A stretch of DNA of 44,043 bases from CAZVAN01 sp964625245 (GTDB taxonomy: Bacteria; Patescibacteriota; Saccharimonadia; Saccharimonadales; UBA10212), in the NCBI GenBank assembly GCA_964625245.1, contig CAZVAN010000003.1, positions 1-44,043 of the forward strand, read 5' to 3'. The translations under genes and the position numbers were made by a program. How positions within the stretch are numbered: the first letter of the stretch is position 1; the number at the start of each line of letters is the position of its first letter. Under the pieces are notes generated by a model that was not told the DNA's origin, ran no database searches, and saw only the letters and a list, made by a program, of their open reading frames with translations. Positions 35,606 to 44,020 of this stretch are shown one piece after another.

Positions 35606-37153
35606 CTACTTAGCCTTCGTCACTTTATATTGCTTGGCGATAGAAGCCGCCACTTCCGATATTTTTTTGGTAGTAGCTTCTGAAGGCTTGTTGTCCGAGC
35701 TCAGTTCTTCAATGATTTTCTTATGCTTCTGAGCGATCAATGCCAACAGAGCTTCTTGAGCCACTTTAACTTTCTCAATCGGCACGCCATCAAATGCGCC
35801 CTCAGTGCCAGCCAAAATAGTGACAACCTGCTCCCAGACGGAAAGCGGCGAGTACTGCGGTTGTTTTAAAAGTTCTGTCAGTAAGTGGCCGCGGGATAGG
35901 CGAGCTTGAGTCTGCTCATCCAGATCGCTGGAAAACTGCGAAAAAGCCGCCAGTTCGCGGTATTGAGCCAGGTTAATGCGCAGGCTACCGGCAGCGGCCC
36001 GGGTGGCTTTGGGCTGGGCAGCGCCGCCAACGCGTGAGACAGATAATCCAACCGATATAGCCGGCCTGATACCCTGATAAAACAAGTCGGTCTCCAGGTA
36101 TATTTGACCGTCAGTAATACTAATAACATTGGTTGGGATGTAGGCGCTAACGTCGCCGGCCTGAGTCTCAACTATCGGCAGGGCGGTTAAGCTGCCGCCA
36201 CCCAGATCATTTGATAGCTTAGCCGATCGCTCGAGCAGGCGGGAGTGCAGGTAGAAAACGTCACCTGGGTAGGCTTCACGGCCCGGTGGGCGCCGCAGCA
36301 GCAGCGACATCTGACGATAGGCAATGGCGTGCTTGCTCAAATCGTCAAAAATTATCAAAGCGTGCTGTTTGTTATCCCTAAACCACTCGCCGATGGCTGT
36401 CCCGGCGTAAGGCGCCAGATACTGCATGCTTGCCGGGTCGGCGGCTGAGGTGGTCACAATAACGGTTTGGTCCATGACGCCTTCACGCTTAAGTCGGTCC
36501 ACTAAGCGGGCAATCTTGGCATTCTTTTGGCCAATGGCTACATAAATATTTATAACGCCGGTCTTTTGGCGGCCCTGGTTGATCATGGTATCAACGGCAA
36601 TGGCGGTTTTACCGGTTTGACGGTCGCCAATAATTAACTCGCGCTGGCCGCGACCAATTGGCACCATGGCGTCAATTGCCGTTAGACCGGTAAGCAAAGG
36701 TTCATGAACGCTGCGCCGCTCAATAACGCCTGGTGCTGAACGTTCTATGTCGCCGCGGGCTTTGGCTTTGATTTCGCCCTTGCCGTCAAGCGGCCGGCCC
36801 AGTGGGTCAACAACTCGGCCGGCAAGCTCCGGACCAACGGGCACGCTCAGTATGTGGCCGGTCAAATTCACACGGGCACCGGCCTTAACATCCTGGTCGT
36901 CACCAAGCAGTACCGCCCCGACTTCGTCTTCCATCAAGTTGAGTGCGAAGGCGTTAATTTTGGTTCCCCTGGCACCCTCAATTTCTAAAACTTCGGCATA
37001 GCCGGCATCGCGCAGGCCATAAATCCAGGCCACGCCGTCACCAATTCTCATAACCACACCACTCGATTTTTCGCTGCCGGAGTCTTTCAAATCAGCTATA
37101 GCTTGGTTAACTTCAGCCGCTAAGGTCTTTACATCAAAATCAGAATTTGCCAC
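35606..37153 (-). CDS. atpA: ATP synthase alpha subunit
   Basis: Non-catalytic nucleotide-binding F1 subunit. The P-loop GDRQTGKT is at 176-183, and [27 protein letters not shown] and the C-terminal [16 protein letters not shown] segment are present. The length of 515 aa is normal. The start is GTG, overlapping the atpH stop by one base (TAGTG), with GGGAGGC upstream. The last 20 residues are Lys-rich and less conserved. Confidence 0.98.
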   Translation of the reverse strand: MANSDFDVKTLAAEVNQAIADLKDSGSEKSSGVVMRIGDGVAWIYGLRDAGYAEVLEIEGARGTKINAFALNLMEDEVGAVLLGDDQDVKAGARVNLTGHILSVPVGPELAGRVVDPLGRPLDGKGEIKAKARGDIERSAPGVIERRSVHEPLLTGLTAIDAMVPIGRGQRELIIGDRQTGKTAIAVDTMINQGRQKTGVINIYVAIGQKNAKIARLVDRLKREGVMDQTVIVTTSAADPASMQYLAPYAGTAIGEWFRDNKQHALIIFDDLSKHAIAYRQMSLLLRRPPGREAYPGDVFYLHSRLLERSAKLSNDLGGGSLTALPIVETQAGDVSAYIPTNVISITDGQIYLETDLFYQGIRPAISVGLSVSRVGGAAQPKATRAAAGSLRINLAQYRELAAFSQFSSDLDEQTQARLSRGHLLTELLKQPQYSPLSVWEQVVTILAGTEGAFDGVPIEKVKVAQEALLALIAQKHKKIIEELSSDNKPSEATTKKISEVAASIAKQYKVTKAK

Positions 37154-37545
37154 TAAAATGCCTCCCGTATATTTGTTAATTCTTTCAGTATTGTTTTGTC
37201 CCAGCTCCGACTAGCGCTGTCTATCCGCACGCCACCTATAACACTGGGGTCAAGTTTATGTTCAATCTCTGTCTGCTCAACCCTTAGAGCTTTTTTCACG
37301 AAAACGGCTATTTCTCTCCGAAGCTGGTCGGTTAGTGCTGTGGCGCTGGTTACGGTAACGGTCGCTAGTTTGCCTCGATGCTCTAACTCCCAAGAAATAT
37401 CGCTTATAAGCAGTTCTGCCTGAGATAGTTTCCCAGCCGCCGCCAAAGAAGCCCCCAGTTGACCGGCAACAACCTTTGGGCGAGTACCGAGAAGGAGTTG
37501 ATCTACGGCGTAACGAGCTAGCTGCCTACGGCTTGGACTTTTCAT
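37153..37545 (-). CDS. atpH: ATP synthase delta subunit, short
   Basis: Peripheral-stalk subunit joining F1 alpha to the b subunit. It is recognised from its operon position and the C-terminal sequence [20 protein letters not shown], which matches the conserved GG motif near the end of delta. It has 130 residues against about 175 in Escherichia coli, so the N-terminal helical bundle is reduced. The ATG at 37545 is chosen because AGGAG lies 10 nt upstream. A longer TTG-initiated frame (37554) would overlap atpF. Only one base separates it from the atpF stop. Confidence 0.9.
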   Translation of the reverse strand: MKSPSRRQLARYAVDQLLLGTRPKVVAGQLGASLAAAGKLSQAELLISDISWELEHRGKLATVTVTSATALTDQLRREIAVFVKKALRVEQTEIEHKLDPSVIGGVRIDSASRSWDKTILKELTNIREAF

Positions 37546-37546
37546 G

Positions 37547-38074
37547 CTAGGCAAGCTCCTTTAGACTTTTTTCAATCAGTTCGTGGTCGGAGCTTTGGTT
37601 AAGCTTTTTACGTAGTACCTTTTCGGTGGTAGTCACAACTAAGCCAGCTAGCTCGTGACGCAGCTGTTGGTGCAGACGCTCACGCTCCTCGCTCAAGTGT
37701 GCTTCGGCTTCTTTTACAATCCGCTCGGCGCGCAGTCCGGCTTCGGTTTCAGCCTTGGCAATAATGCCCTCGGCCTGGGTCTTAGCCTCGGCACTGGCGG
37801 CATCAGCTTGAACTCGGGCTTTGGCCAAGATATCCTCGGCCTTAGCTTCGGCCCGCTCCAGCGCGGCTTCGGTTTCACGGGCTTGTACCAAGCTTTCTTC
37901 CAGAGTGGCCCGGCGGGCTTCAAGGGTTTCAACCAGTTTAGGAAACACCCATCGCCGCAGTATCATAAACACAATCACAAAAGTGATTAGGTTAAATAGG
38001 AAAGCTTTGGCATTAATGCCCAGCGACGATATGCCGCTGCTACTTTCGGCGAATTGTGGGGTGAATACTACCAA
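37547..38074 (-). CDS. atpF: ATP synthase b subunit
   Basis: Peripheral-stalk membrane subunit. One hydrophobic helix lies at about residues 22-42 (NAKAFLFNLITFVIVFMILR), followed by a long charged helix that is Ala/Glu/Arg-rich (for example ARRATLEESLVQARETEAAL), as expected for the dimeric b stalk. The length of 175 aa is slightly longer than in Escherichia coli. The start appears to be TTG at 38074, preceded by AGGAAGAAGAG; no ATG or GTG is available before the membrane helix. Confidence in the gene is high and in the exact start moderate. Confidence 0.94.
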   Translation of the reverse strand: MVVFTPQFAESSSGISSLGINAKAFLFNLITFVIVFMILRRWVFPKLVETLEARRATLEESLVQARETEAALERAEAKAEDILAKARVQADAASAEAKTQAEGIIAKAETEAGLRAERIVKEAEAHLSEERERLHQQLRHELAGLVVTTTEKVLRKKLNQSSDHELIEKSLKELA

Positions 38075-38093
38075 GTTCTCTTCTTCCTAGTCC

Positions 38094-38312
<219 letters not shown>

Positions 38313-38330
38313 TTACTCCTTTTACGTTTA

Positions 38331-39140
38331 TTAATGAGCCGGTGCGCCCTCTTGCTTTTCATGATTATCGTCACCTATCGCCACTGATAAATAAGTGGCA
38401 GATAGCATCATAAACACGTAAGCCTGGATGATGGAAAAGAAAATTTCCAGCAGCACCGTTGGGACAGTGGCCAGCCAGCCGAAGTTACCAGCCAGCTGAT
38501 TGACGGCGGCTATCAACACCTCGCCGGCGTATATAACACCAAACAACCTCATCGACAGTGTAACTATCCTAAGCAGCTCGCCAAAGACCTCGTTGAGCCC
38601 TATAAAAAGATTCATGGGGTTCCACAGCGGCGCGGCAAAATAGTGGCGCAGGTGCCCCTTAATGCCAAGCTGGCGGATGGCGTAAAACTGCACCAAGCCA
38701 ATCGTGAGTATAGCCATTGATAAAGTGGCATTCAAGTCAGTAGTAAATGGCCGCAGCAAGGAAACCGTTTCACCACCGCTGGTATGGGCACTGATGGGGC
38801 CAACAAATGGCACTAATCCGGAGCCTGATAAGTTAGACAAGAGTATAAAAATAAACAAAGTGGCTAGCAAGGGCAGGTGTTTGAGGGCGGTCTTGCGGTT
38901 GCCAAACGTGCCAATGGCAACTCCCCAAATCCCGTCGATAAGCAGTTCTATGGTGTAAGCAAATCTTGAACGGGGGTAGAGCTGACTTAGTTTAGCGGCG
39001 CTAAACAGCAGCCCAATTACCAGCACAGCCGTAATAACCCCAAATAGCATGGAGTTTGTGATAGCCAGCGGACCGATGTTAAATAACTTTTCGGCGGCTA
39101 GCGGTTCGGTTGTAATGGCTAGTGTCTGAATCAATGGCAT
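38331..39140 (-). CDS. atpB: ATP synthase a subunit
   Basis: Fo stator channel subunit. The essential Arg198 lies in TLSMRLFGVIYAGEVLIAAV, although the usual Asn after RLFG is Val. LLSNLSGSGLVPFVGP and the C-terminal LLEIFFSIIQAYVFMMLSATYLS are family-typical. Five or six membrane helices are apparent. It is the first gene of the operon and there is no atpI in front. The start is uncertain: ATG at 39140 has AAGGAG directly against it with no spacer, and a TTG five codons upstream has no ribosome site. Confidence 0.94.
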   Translation of the reverse strand: MPLIQTLAITTEPLAAEKLFNIGPLAITNSMLFGVITAVLVIGLLFSAAKLSQLYPRSRFAYTIELLIDGIWGVAIGTFGNRKTALKHLPLLATLFIFILLSNLSGSGLVPFVGPISAHTSGGETVSLLRPFTTDLNATLSMAILTIGLVQFYAIRQLGIKGHLRHYFAAPLWNPMNLFIGLNEVFGELLRIVTLSMRLFGVIYAGEVLIAAVNQLAGNFGWLATVPTVLLEIFFSIIQAYVFMMLSATYLSVAIGDDNHEKQEGAPAH

Positions 39141-39219
39141 CTCCTTAACATGCAAAAGTTGCGGCTGGCATTAAGTGCTGTCGCGGTGTAGCGAATGTGC
39201 CCTCCACGCATTTGCCCAC

Positions 39220-39225
39220 ATTGTA
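39220..39225 (-). promoter_or_regulatory. Extended -10 (TGATACAAT) for the ATP synthase operon
   Basis: On the minus strand TGATACAAT lies about 80 nt upstream of atpB, in the 157-nt gap to the divergent zwf gene. A weak TGGAAC sits about 17 nt further upstream. Confidence 0.5.
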
Positions 39226-39280
39226 TCAGTTTTGTATCAAGCGTTCCAGGGTGACTGACTGTTTTTAACAGGTATTACTT

Positions 39281-39286
39281 TATAAT
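39281..39286 (+). promoter_or_regulatory. -10 box for zwf
   Basis: TATAAT ends 11 nt before the zwf ATG, so the leader would be about 4 nt. No Shine-Dalgarno site is present. Confidence 0.55.
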
Positions 39287-39297
39287 AGGGCGTACTT

Positions 39298-40641
39298 ATG
39301 GAGAAAACGGAGACTTTGCCACCCGCTATTCTGGTAATCTTCGGCATTACGGGTGATTTAGCGCAGCGTAAACTGCTGCCCGCCATAGCCCAAATAGATA
39401 AACACAATCAGCTACCCGAGGAGTTTAAGCTGCTGGGCATAAGTCGCCGCCCCGTTAGTGCCGATGAGGTACTGTCAAAGTCCTGCAAATCGTTGCTCTC
39501 TATGACCGAGCTATTCCAGATGAACCTAGAGGATCACGCCGACTATCACAAACTTAAATTGTGCCTAGCGGAGCTTAGTAAAAACTTCAAAAAACCACCG
39601 CAGATTATTTTCTATTTTGCCGTGCCGCCAGCGGCTATCTTGCCAATAATTCGTAGGCTGGGCGCGTCCGGCCTAAATGGTGAGAAGACCAAGCTACTGC
39701 TGGAAAAACCATTTGGTGTTGACTACGAGTCAGCCAAAGAACTTATTGCTGAAACGGACAAACATTTTAAAGAAGAGCAGGCCTACCGCATAGACCATTA
39801 TTTGGCCAAGGAAATGGCCCAGAATATAGCTGTATTCATTGGTGCCAACGCTCTATTTAGGGACATTTGGAATAACCGCTTCATCAGCAAAATTGAGATT
39901 ATCGCCTCCGAGCAAATCGGCATTGAGGGCCGGACCGGTTTTTATGAGCAAACCGGCGCCTTGCGTGATTTTGTGCAGAGCCATCTTATGCAGCTTACGG
40001 CCTTGGTGCTAATGAAGCCCTGTCCGGACGTCTTTGACTTTAGCGATGTCTCGCGTCGTCGTCTGGAAGCCTTGTCGGCGGTAAAACCCATTCAGCTGGG
40101 CGCCGCCGGCCAAGTACTAAGGGGTCAATATGAGGGCTATCAGAAGGAGGTGGGAAATCCCGGATCAACCATCGAGACATTTGTGGCGCTGGAGCTGGAA
40201 TCTAGTGACCCAACGTGGACCGGTGTTCCTATCCGTTTGGTAACGGGCAAATGCCTCGAGCAAAAGTTCACCGAAATCAGAATATATTTTAAAAAGACAC
40301 AGGCCAAAGAGGCCAACCTGTTGACGTTCCGGATTCAGCCGCGGGAAGGCATTGATGTGGAGCTTTGGGTCAAGCAGCCGGGTTATGAGCACGAGCTTAA
40401 AAAACTACCGTTGAGCTTTAGCTATGAACAATATTTTGGCGATAGCCAACCGGACGCCTACGAACAGGTTCTGGTTGATGCCATGCGCGGTAGCCAAAAC
40501 TTATTTGCCAGCAGCAGCGAGATTCTAGCCAGCTGGAAAATACTGAACCCGGTACTCCATAAATGGAGCATGGACAACTCGGACCTAATTTTATATAAAC
40601 CGGGCAGTAGCTATAAGCAGGTCTTGAAGTCCGTTTCCTAG
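39298..40641 (+). CDS. zwf: Glucose-6-phosphate 1-dehydrogenase
   Basis: Oxidises glucose-6-phosphate to 6-phosphogluconolactone and supplies NADPH. The nucleotide motif FGITGDLAQRKLLPA starts at about residue 14. The substrate motif RIDHYLAKE has Ala where most enzymes have Gly. EGRTGFYEQTGALRDFVQSH contains the catalytic-His context, followed by LMQLTALVLM. The length of 447 aa is shorter than the usual 480-510, mainly in the C-terminal part. It is divergent from the ATP synthase operon. The next gene's promoter lies immediately after its stop. Confidence 0.94.
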   Translation: MEKTETLPPAILVIFGITGDLAQRKLLPAIAQIDKHNQLPEEFKLLGISRRPVSADEVLSKSCKSLLSMTELFQMNLEDHADYHKLKLCLAELSKNFKKPPQIIFYFAVPPAAILPIIRRLGASGLNGEKTKLLLEKPFGVDYESAKELIAETDKHFKEEQAYRIDHYLAKEMAQNIAVFIGANALFRDIWNNRFISKIEIIASEQIGIEGRTGFYEQTGALRDFVQSHLMQLTALVLMKPCPDVFDFSDVSRRRLEALSAVKPIQLGAAGQVLRGQYEGYQKEVGNPGSTIETFVALELESSDPTWTGVPIRLVTGKCLEQKFTEIRIYFKKTQAKEANLLTFRIQPREGIDVELWVKQPGYEHELKKLPLSFSYEQYFGDSQPDAYEQVLVDAMRGSQNLFASSSEILASWKILNPVLHKWSMDNSDLILYKPGSSYKQVLKSVS

Positions 40642-40645
40642 GGAC

Positions 40646-40654
40646 TGATATAAT
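40646..40654 (+). promoter_or_regulatory. Extended -10 (TGATATAAT), leaderless geometry, for the ABC exporter
   Basis: TGATATAAT ends 7 nt before the ATG at 40662. TTGAAG at 40624-40629 is a possible -35 with 19-nt spacing. Confidence 0.65.
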
Positions 40655-40661
40655 AGATACA

Positions 40662-41468
40662 ATGGCCGAGAATATTATTGAGGCCCGAAACGTTACCAAG
40701 CGTTTCGGCGACATTATAGCTGTTGATGACATTAGCTTTGAAGTCAAAGCCAGTGAGATATTTGCCTTTTTAGGTCCCAACGGGGCTGGCAAAAGCACAA
40801 CTATCAGTATGCTAACTACCATGCTTCGGCCGACCAGCGGCAAACTTATACTCAACGGCCACGATGTTACAAAAGAACAGAATTCAGCCCGTAAATCTTT
40901 TGGCATAGTTTTCCAAGATCCGGCGCTAGAAGAAGAGCTCTCGGCTTACGAGAATATGGTTGTCCACGCCGTTCTGTATCACGTACCCAAAAACGAGCAG
41001 GCTCGCCGCATTGAAGAATTAATGAAATTGGTAGACCTGTGGGAGCGCAAAGATTCTATGGTTAAGACCTACTCCGGCGGTATGCGCCGCCGGCTGGAGA
41101 TTGCCCGCGGCCTGATGCATCATCCCAAAATTCTATTTTTGGACGAACCAACGCTGGGGCTGGATACCCAAACCCGCAACTTGTTGTGGGACTATGTAAA
41201 AAAACTCAGCGATAACGAGGGCATGACAATATTCTTCACCACCCATTACCTAGATGAGGCCGAAGCAGTAGCTGACCGAATTGCCATCATCGACCACGGC
41301 AAAATTATTGCCACCGGTACGGCCAAGGAATTGATGGCGCTGACCAAAACCAAGAGCCTTGAAGGAGCTTATTTGGAATTAACTGGCAAAACCGTGCGCG
41401 ACGAAACCAGCTCTAAAAACGACGGCTTAAATGTCCGGGGCGCATTGCAAAGGAGCCGGCTGCGCTAA
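40662..41468 (+). CDS. ABC transporter ATP-binding protein (ABC-2 exporter type)
   Basis: Nucleotide-binding subunit of an exporter. Walker A GPNGAGKST is at 38-46, the Q loop is FGIVFQDPALEEELSAYENM, the signature is YSGGMRRRLEIARG, Walker B is ILFLDEPTLGLD, and the switch His is in FFTTHYLDEAEAVADRI. This pattern belongs to the DrrA/CcmA-like group that pairs with ABC-2 permeases for drugs, lipids or polysaccharides. The last 30 residues after LELTGK are basic and divergent. Its stop overlaps the permease ATG by one base (TAATG). The substrate is not predictable. Confidence 0.96.
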   Translation: MAENIIEARNVTKRFGDIIAVDDISFEVKASEIFAFLGPNGAGKSTTISMLTTMLRPTSGKLILNGHDVTKEQNSARKSFGIVFQDPALEEELSAYENMVVHAVLYHVPKNEQARRIEELMKLVDLWERKDSMVKTYSGGMRRRLEIARGLMHHPKILFLDEPTLGLDTQTRNLLWDYVKKLSDNEGMTIFFTTHYLDEAEAVADRIAIIDHGKIIATGTAKELMALTKTKSLEGAYLELTGKTVRDETSSKNDGLNVRGALQRSRLR

Positions 41469-42214
41469 TGGACGTTATTTATATTTTATGGCTACGCCAA
41501 ATGAAGCGCTATGTGCGCAGCCGCTCCAGAGTTCTTGGTGCTATTGGCCAGCCAATTTTATTCCTGCTGGCCCTCGGCTACGGCCTAGGCTCGGTTTATA
41601 AACGTGCCGGCGAGGGGAACTATCTGGAATTTCTGGTGCCCGGAATTATCGTCCAGACGCTGCTGTTTTCCGGAGTTTTTTGGGGCATTCAAATCCTGTT
41701 CGATAAACGCTTTGGCTTTTTGAAAGAGATGCTGGTAGCGCCAGTGTCGCGCTTTCGGGTATTGCTGGGTAACGCTTCGGGCGGCGCCACCATTTCGTTT
41801 GCCCAGGGTATTTTTGTGCTTGTCATTTCAGTTGCCTTGGGCTTTAGGCCGTATAACTGGGCTTTGCTGCCAATTAGCCTACTGGTGATGGTTGCGCTGT
41901 GTTTAGCGCTGACCAGTTTTGGCGCAGGACTAGCTAGCATAGTCGAGGACTTCCAAGGCTTCCAGGGCATCAATAACTTTATAATCTTCCCGCTTTATTT
42001 CCTGTCTGGCGCGCTGTACCCGCTGACCAACGTGCCGACGGCTTTGCGTATTGCTTCTGAGATTAATCCGCTGACTTACTGTGTTGATGCGCTGCGCTAC
42101 ACCATGATTCACCAGAGCCACTTTGGTTTAACCAAGGACTTATTGGTCATAGCAGTCATGCTGGCCGCGTGCATGTTCTTTGCCGTTAACCGCTTCAATA
42201 GAATCCAGGCTTAA
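41468..42214 (+). CDS. ABC-2 type transporter permease
   Basis: Membrane subunit partner of the preceding ATPase. The protein of 248 residues has six expected helices at about 22-42, 56-80, 102-130, 135-160, 165-185 and 220-240. The C-terminal region contains FPLYFLSGALYPLTNVPTAL, then INPLTYCVDALRYTMIHQSH, the standard ABC-2 signature. Translation is coupled to the ATPase gene by a one-base overlap. No other exporter component is next to it, so the complex is probably two ATPases plus two permeases. Confidence 0.95.
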   Translation: MDVIYILWLRQMKRYVRSRSRVLGAIGQPILFLLALGYGLGSVYKRAGEGNYLEFLVPGIIVQTLLFSGVFWGIQILFDKRFGFLKEMLVAPVSRFRVLLGNASGGATISFAQGIFVLVISVALGFRPYNWALLPISLLVMVALCLALTSFGAGLASIVEDFQGFQGINNFIIFPLYFLSGALYPLTNVPTALRIASEINPLTYCVDALRYTMIHQSHFGLTKDLLVIAVMLAACMFFAVNRFNRIQA

Positions 42215-42220
42215 TTTATA

Positions 42221-42265
42221 AAAAGAAAAAAGGCCGCCCGCACCCGGTGAGGGTGCAGGGCGGCC
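42221..42265 (-). terminator. Strong intrinsic terminator of the GC-rich minus-strand gene
   Basis: Read on the minus strand, GGCCGCCC and GCACCC pair with GGGTGC and GGGCGGCC (14 bp, one bulged T, loop TCACC), followed by TTTTTTCTTTTT. It is far stronger than anything else in the window. It lies 12 nt beyond the stop of the 123-aa gene. Confidence 0.93.
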
Positions 42266-42277
42266 CGGTCGAGGGGG

Positions 42278-42649
42278 TCACGCCTGGGCGTGTGCGCTGT
42301 GGTTGCCATTGGCGGCCTCGGCGTCTTGATCTTCGCTGGTTGCGAAGTACACCATCAGGCGGATGATCGCGAACGGCGTCAGGAAGAGGCCGAAGCCCAG
42401 ACCCAGCAGCCGAAGACCGAGCCTGAGATACCGGCTCTTCATGTGCTCGCGTGCACCCGACAGCTCTTCGTAGATCTTCGTCTCCGGGTACCACATCGCC
42501 GCGGTGTAGAGAACGCTGACGAGGATGAGAACTGCACAGAACGGGCCGAACTGGGTGGGGCGTGGGTAGGTCACGAAGCCGGTCACGATCAGGGCGGCAG
42601 TTACCGCAATCACCGTGAGGACACGTGCCTGCGAACCTTTCGATCTCAT
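42278..42649 (-). CDS. GC-rich small membrane protein of probable foreign origin (123 aa)
   Basis: A predicted membrane protein with helices at about 9-27, 32-52 and 82-103. A polar Asp/Glu/His-rich end (DQDAEAANGNHSAHAQA) follows. No family is recognised. The start at ATG 42649 is preferred because AAGGGG sits 6 nt upstream; a longer frame reaches 42682. Codons end mostly in G or C: bases 42361-42420 contain 39 G+C out of 60, against 32 in a sample from ligA (4861-4920). The gene also has its own extended -10 promoter, a leader and a strong terminator, unlike its neighbours. Together these suggest a recently acquired, self-contained transcription unit. Confidence 0.72.
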   Translation of the reverse strand: MRSKGSQARVLTVIAVTAALIVTGFVTYPRPTQFGPFCAVLILVSVLYTAAMWYPETKIYEELSGAREHMKSRYLRLGLRLLGLGFGLFLTPFAIIRLMVYFATSEDQDAEAANGNHSAHAQA

Positions 42650-42696
42650 CTGAATCCCCTTTGGGGTCACTCCCAGCAGCATGCTGAGATTTGCTG

Positions 42697-42705
42697 ATTA
42701 TAGCA
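42697..42705 (-). promoter_or_regulatory. Extended -10 (TGCTATAAT) for the GC-rich gene
   Basis: An exact TGCTATAAT on the minus strand gives a leader of about 40 nt to the preferred ATG at 42649. The leader contains a small CCCCAAAGGGG hairpin over the ribosome site. Confidence 0.6.
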
Positions 42706-42741
42706 TAAACATCAAAAAAAGCAATGCCTAACAGATTAGAG

Positions 42742-42747
42742 TATACT
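42742..42747 (+). promoter_or_regulatory. -10 box (TATACT), leaderless geometry, for rarA
   Basis: TATACT ends 6 nt before the ATG at 42754. This favours that start over the in-frame upstream ATG at 42724. Confidence 0.5.
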
Positions 42748-42753
42748 ATTGGC

Positions 42754-43680
42754 ATGGAGTCAAACCAGCCGCTGGCCGAGCGAATGCGGCCGAAAAAACT
42801 ATCTGAGGTGGTGGGCCAAGAGCATATCTTGGGCTCCGGCAAACTACTGGATGAGCTGGTTCGGGCGGGCAAGCCTTTTAGCCTGATTTTTTGGGGTCCT
42901 CCCGGTTCCGGCAAGACCACGCTAGCCCGGATTATTGCAGGTGAGATGGAAGCCGATTTTATTGAGATGAGCGCCGTTACCGCCGGCAAAGCCGATGTTA
43001 CCAAAGTAGTGGAGCGAGCCCGGGCCAACCAGCAGGGCGATACCACCAAAGCCCCTAGTCAAACGGTTCTTTTTGTTGATGAAATTCACCGCTTTAATAA
43101 AGCCCAACAGGACGCCTTTTTACCCCATGTGGAATCCGGCTTAGTAACTCTAATTGGCGCCACCACAGAAAACCCCAGCTTCGAAGTCATTACGCCACTG
43201 CTATCCCGCAGCCGGGTAATTGTGCTCAACCCACTAGGCAAAGAAGATATTATCAAGATTCTAAAAACCGCCGCCAAGGCCGAGAAGATTACTGCCAAGC
43301 GTTTGCCGGCCAAAAGCCTGGATATGCTGGCTGAGCTTTCCGGCGGTGATGCCCGCATTGCGCTGGGCAATTTGGAGTTGGCCAACCAACTGGCCGGTAA
43401 GGATATCATTACAGACAAAGTTGTGGAACAGGCCGCCCAGGCTCGCATCCCGGGTTACGACAAAGCCGGCGAGATGCACTACAACATCATCAGCGCCTTT
43501 ATAAAATCTATGCGCGGGTCTGACGCCAGCGCGGCGCTTTATTATATGGCCCGTATGCTGCAGGCCGGGGAAGACCCCAAGTTTATTGCCCGGCGCATGG
43601 TAGTTTTTGCCAGTGAAGATATAGGCATGGCTGCTCCGGCCGCGCTTAACTTGGCCGTTTCAACTTTCCTAGCTGTATAG
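42754..43680 (+). CDS. rarA: Replication-associated recombination protein A, N-terminal part up to an in-frame TAG
   Basis: AAA+ ATPase of the RarA/MgsA/WRNIP1 family, acting at stalled replication forks. Walker A GPPGSGKT is at 48-55 and Walker B is in [20 protein letters not shown]. The sensor segment [21 protein letters not shown] follows, and the family region [20 protein letters not shown] is intact. The frame reaches VSTFLAV and then a TAG at codon 309 (43678-43680). The next codons in the same frame continue the conserved RarA C-terminal domain. TAG is a normal stop elsewhere in this window. The gene is therefore broken, read through, or affected by a sequence error. Confidence 0.88.
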   Translation: MESNQPLAERMRPKKLSEVVGQEHILGSGKLLDELVRAGKPFSLIFWGPPGSGKTTLARIIAGEMEADFIEMSAVTAGKADVTKVVERARANQQGDTTKAPSQTVLFVDEIHRFNKAQQDAFLPHVESGLVTLIGATTENPSFEVITPLLSRSRVIVLNPLGKEDIIKILKTAAKAEKITAKRLPAKSLDMLAELSGGDARIALGNLELANQLAGKDIITDKVVEQAAQARIPGYDKAGEMHYNIISAFIKSMRGSDASAALYYMARMLQAGEDPKFIARRMVVFASEDIGMAAPAALNLAVSTFLAV

Positions 43681-43689
43681 CGCATTGGT

Positions 43690-43962
43690 ATGCCAGAGTG
43701 CCAATATAATCTGTTCCACTGCGCTACGGTCATGGCCAAAGCGCCCAAATCTCGCGATGTGGCCAATGCTATGGGCGTCGCCCAAACTACCGCTCGGCAG
43801 TATCCAGACTTGCCCGTGCCCATTCATTTGCGCAACGCGCCAACTAAGCTGATGAAAGATCTAGGCTACGGCAAAGGCACCAAATGGGAAGCTGGGTTTA
43901 AGCATCCCAAAGGCTTTTTGCCAGACGAACTGGCAGGGACGGACTTTTTTCAAAAGTCCTAG
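43690..43962 (+). CDS. rarA: RarA C-terminal domain, in frame after the amber codon
   Basis: Continues the rarA frame without any shift: after the TAG come Arg-Ile-Gly, then Met at 43690. MPECQYNLFHCATVMAKAPK corresponds to the conserved region around APKS. PVPIHLRNAPTKLMKDLGYG is an almost invariant RarA motif, and the protein ends at GTDFFQKS after the expected PDELAG segment. Alone it would be a 90-residue fragment lacking the ATPase and probably non-functional. No ribosome site or promoter precedes the Met. The lack of further stops or indels suggests either a very recent lesion or a functional full-length product by amber readthrough. Confidence 0.75.
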   Translation: MPECQYNLFHCATVMAKAPKSRDVANAMGVAQTTARQYPDLPVPIHLRNAPTKLMKDLGYGKGTKWEAGFKHPKGFLPDELAGTDFFQKS

Positions 43963-43992
43963 AACACTACTTTGGAAAGAAGCAAACCTTTT

Positions 43993-44020
43993 GTTCCATT
44001 TTGTACCGGCAAAACGGAAC
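43993..44020. repeat. Intergenic hairpin, GTTCCATTTTG/CAAAACGGAAC
   Basis: Two 11-nt arms pair with one A-C mismatch around a 6-nt loop, just after the rarA end. The right arm GGCAAAACGG matches the right arm of the hairpin at 7961-7989. The last bases of the window contain no further feature that I can support. Confidence 0.5.

Noticed and set aside
40418..40906. Minus-strand 162-codon frame across zwf and the ABC ATPase gene.
   Set aside because: It is antisense to two clear enzymes and across their promoter, with no motif or ribosome site.
42216..43049. Minus-strand 277-codon open frame covering the GC-rich gene and the start of rarA.
   Set aside because: It lies antisense to the well-supported rarA ATPase domain and out of frame with the 123-aa membrane gene. 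Its sequence is low-complexity (Ser/Ala/Leu) without a domain.
43678..43680. TAG reassigned as a sense codon in this genome.
   Set aside because: TAG ends many intact genes here (for example htpX, the pseudouridine synthase, leuS and khpA) at the expected family lengths, so genome-wide reassignment does not fit.
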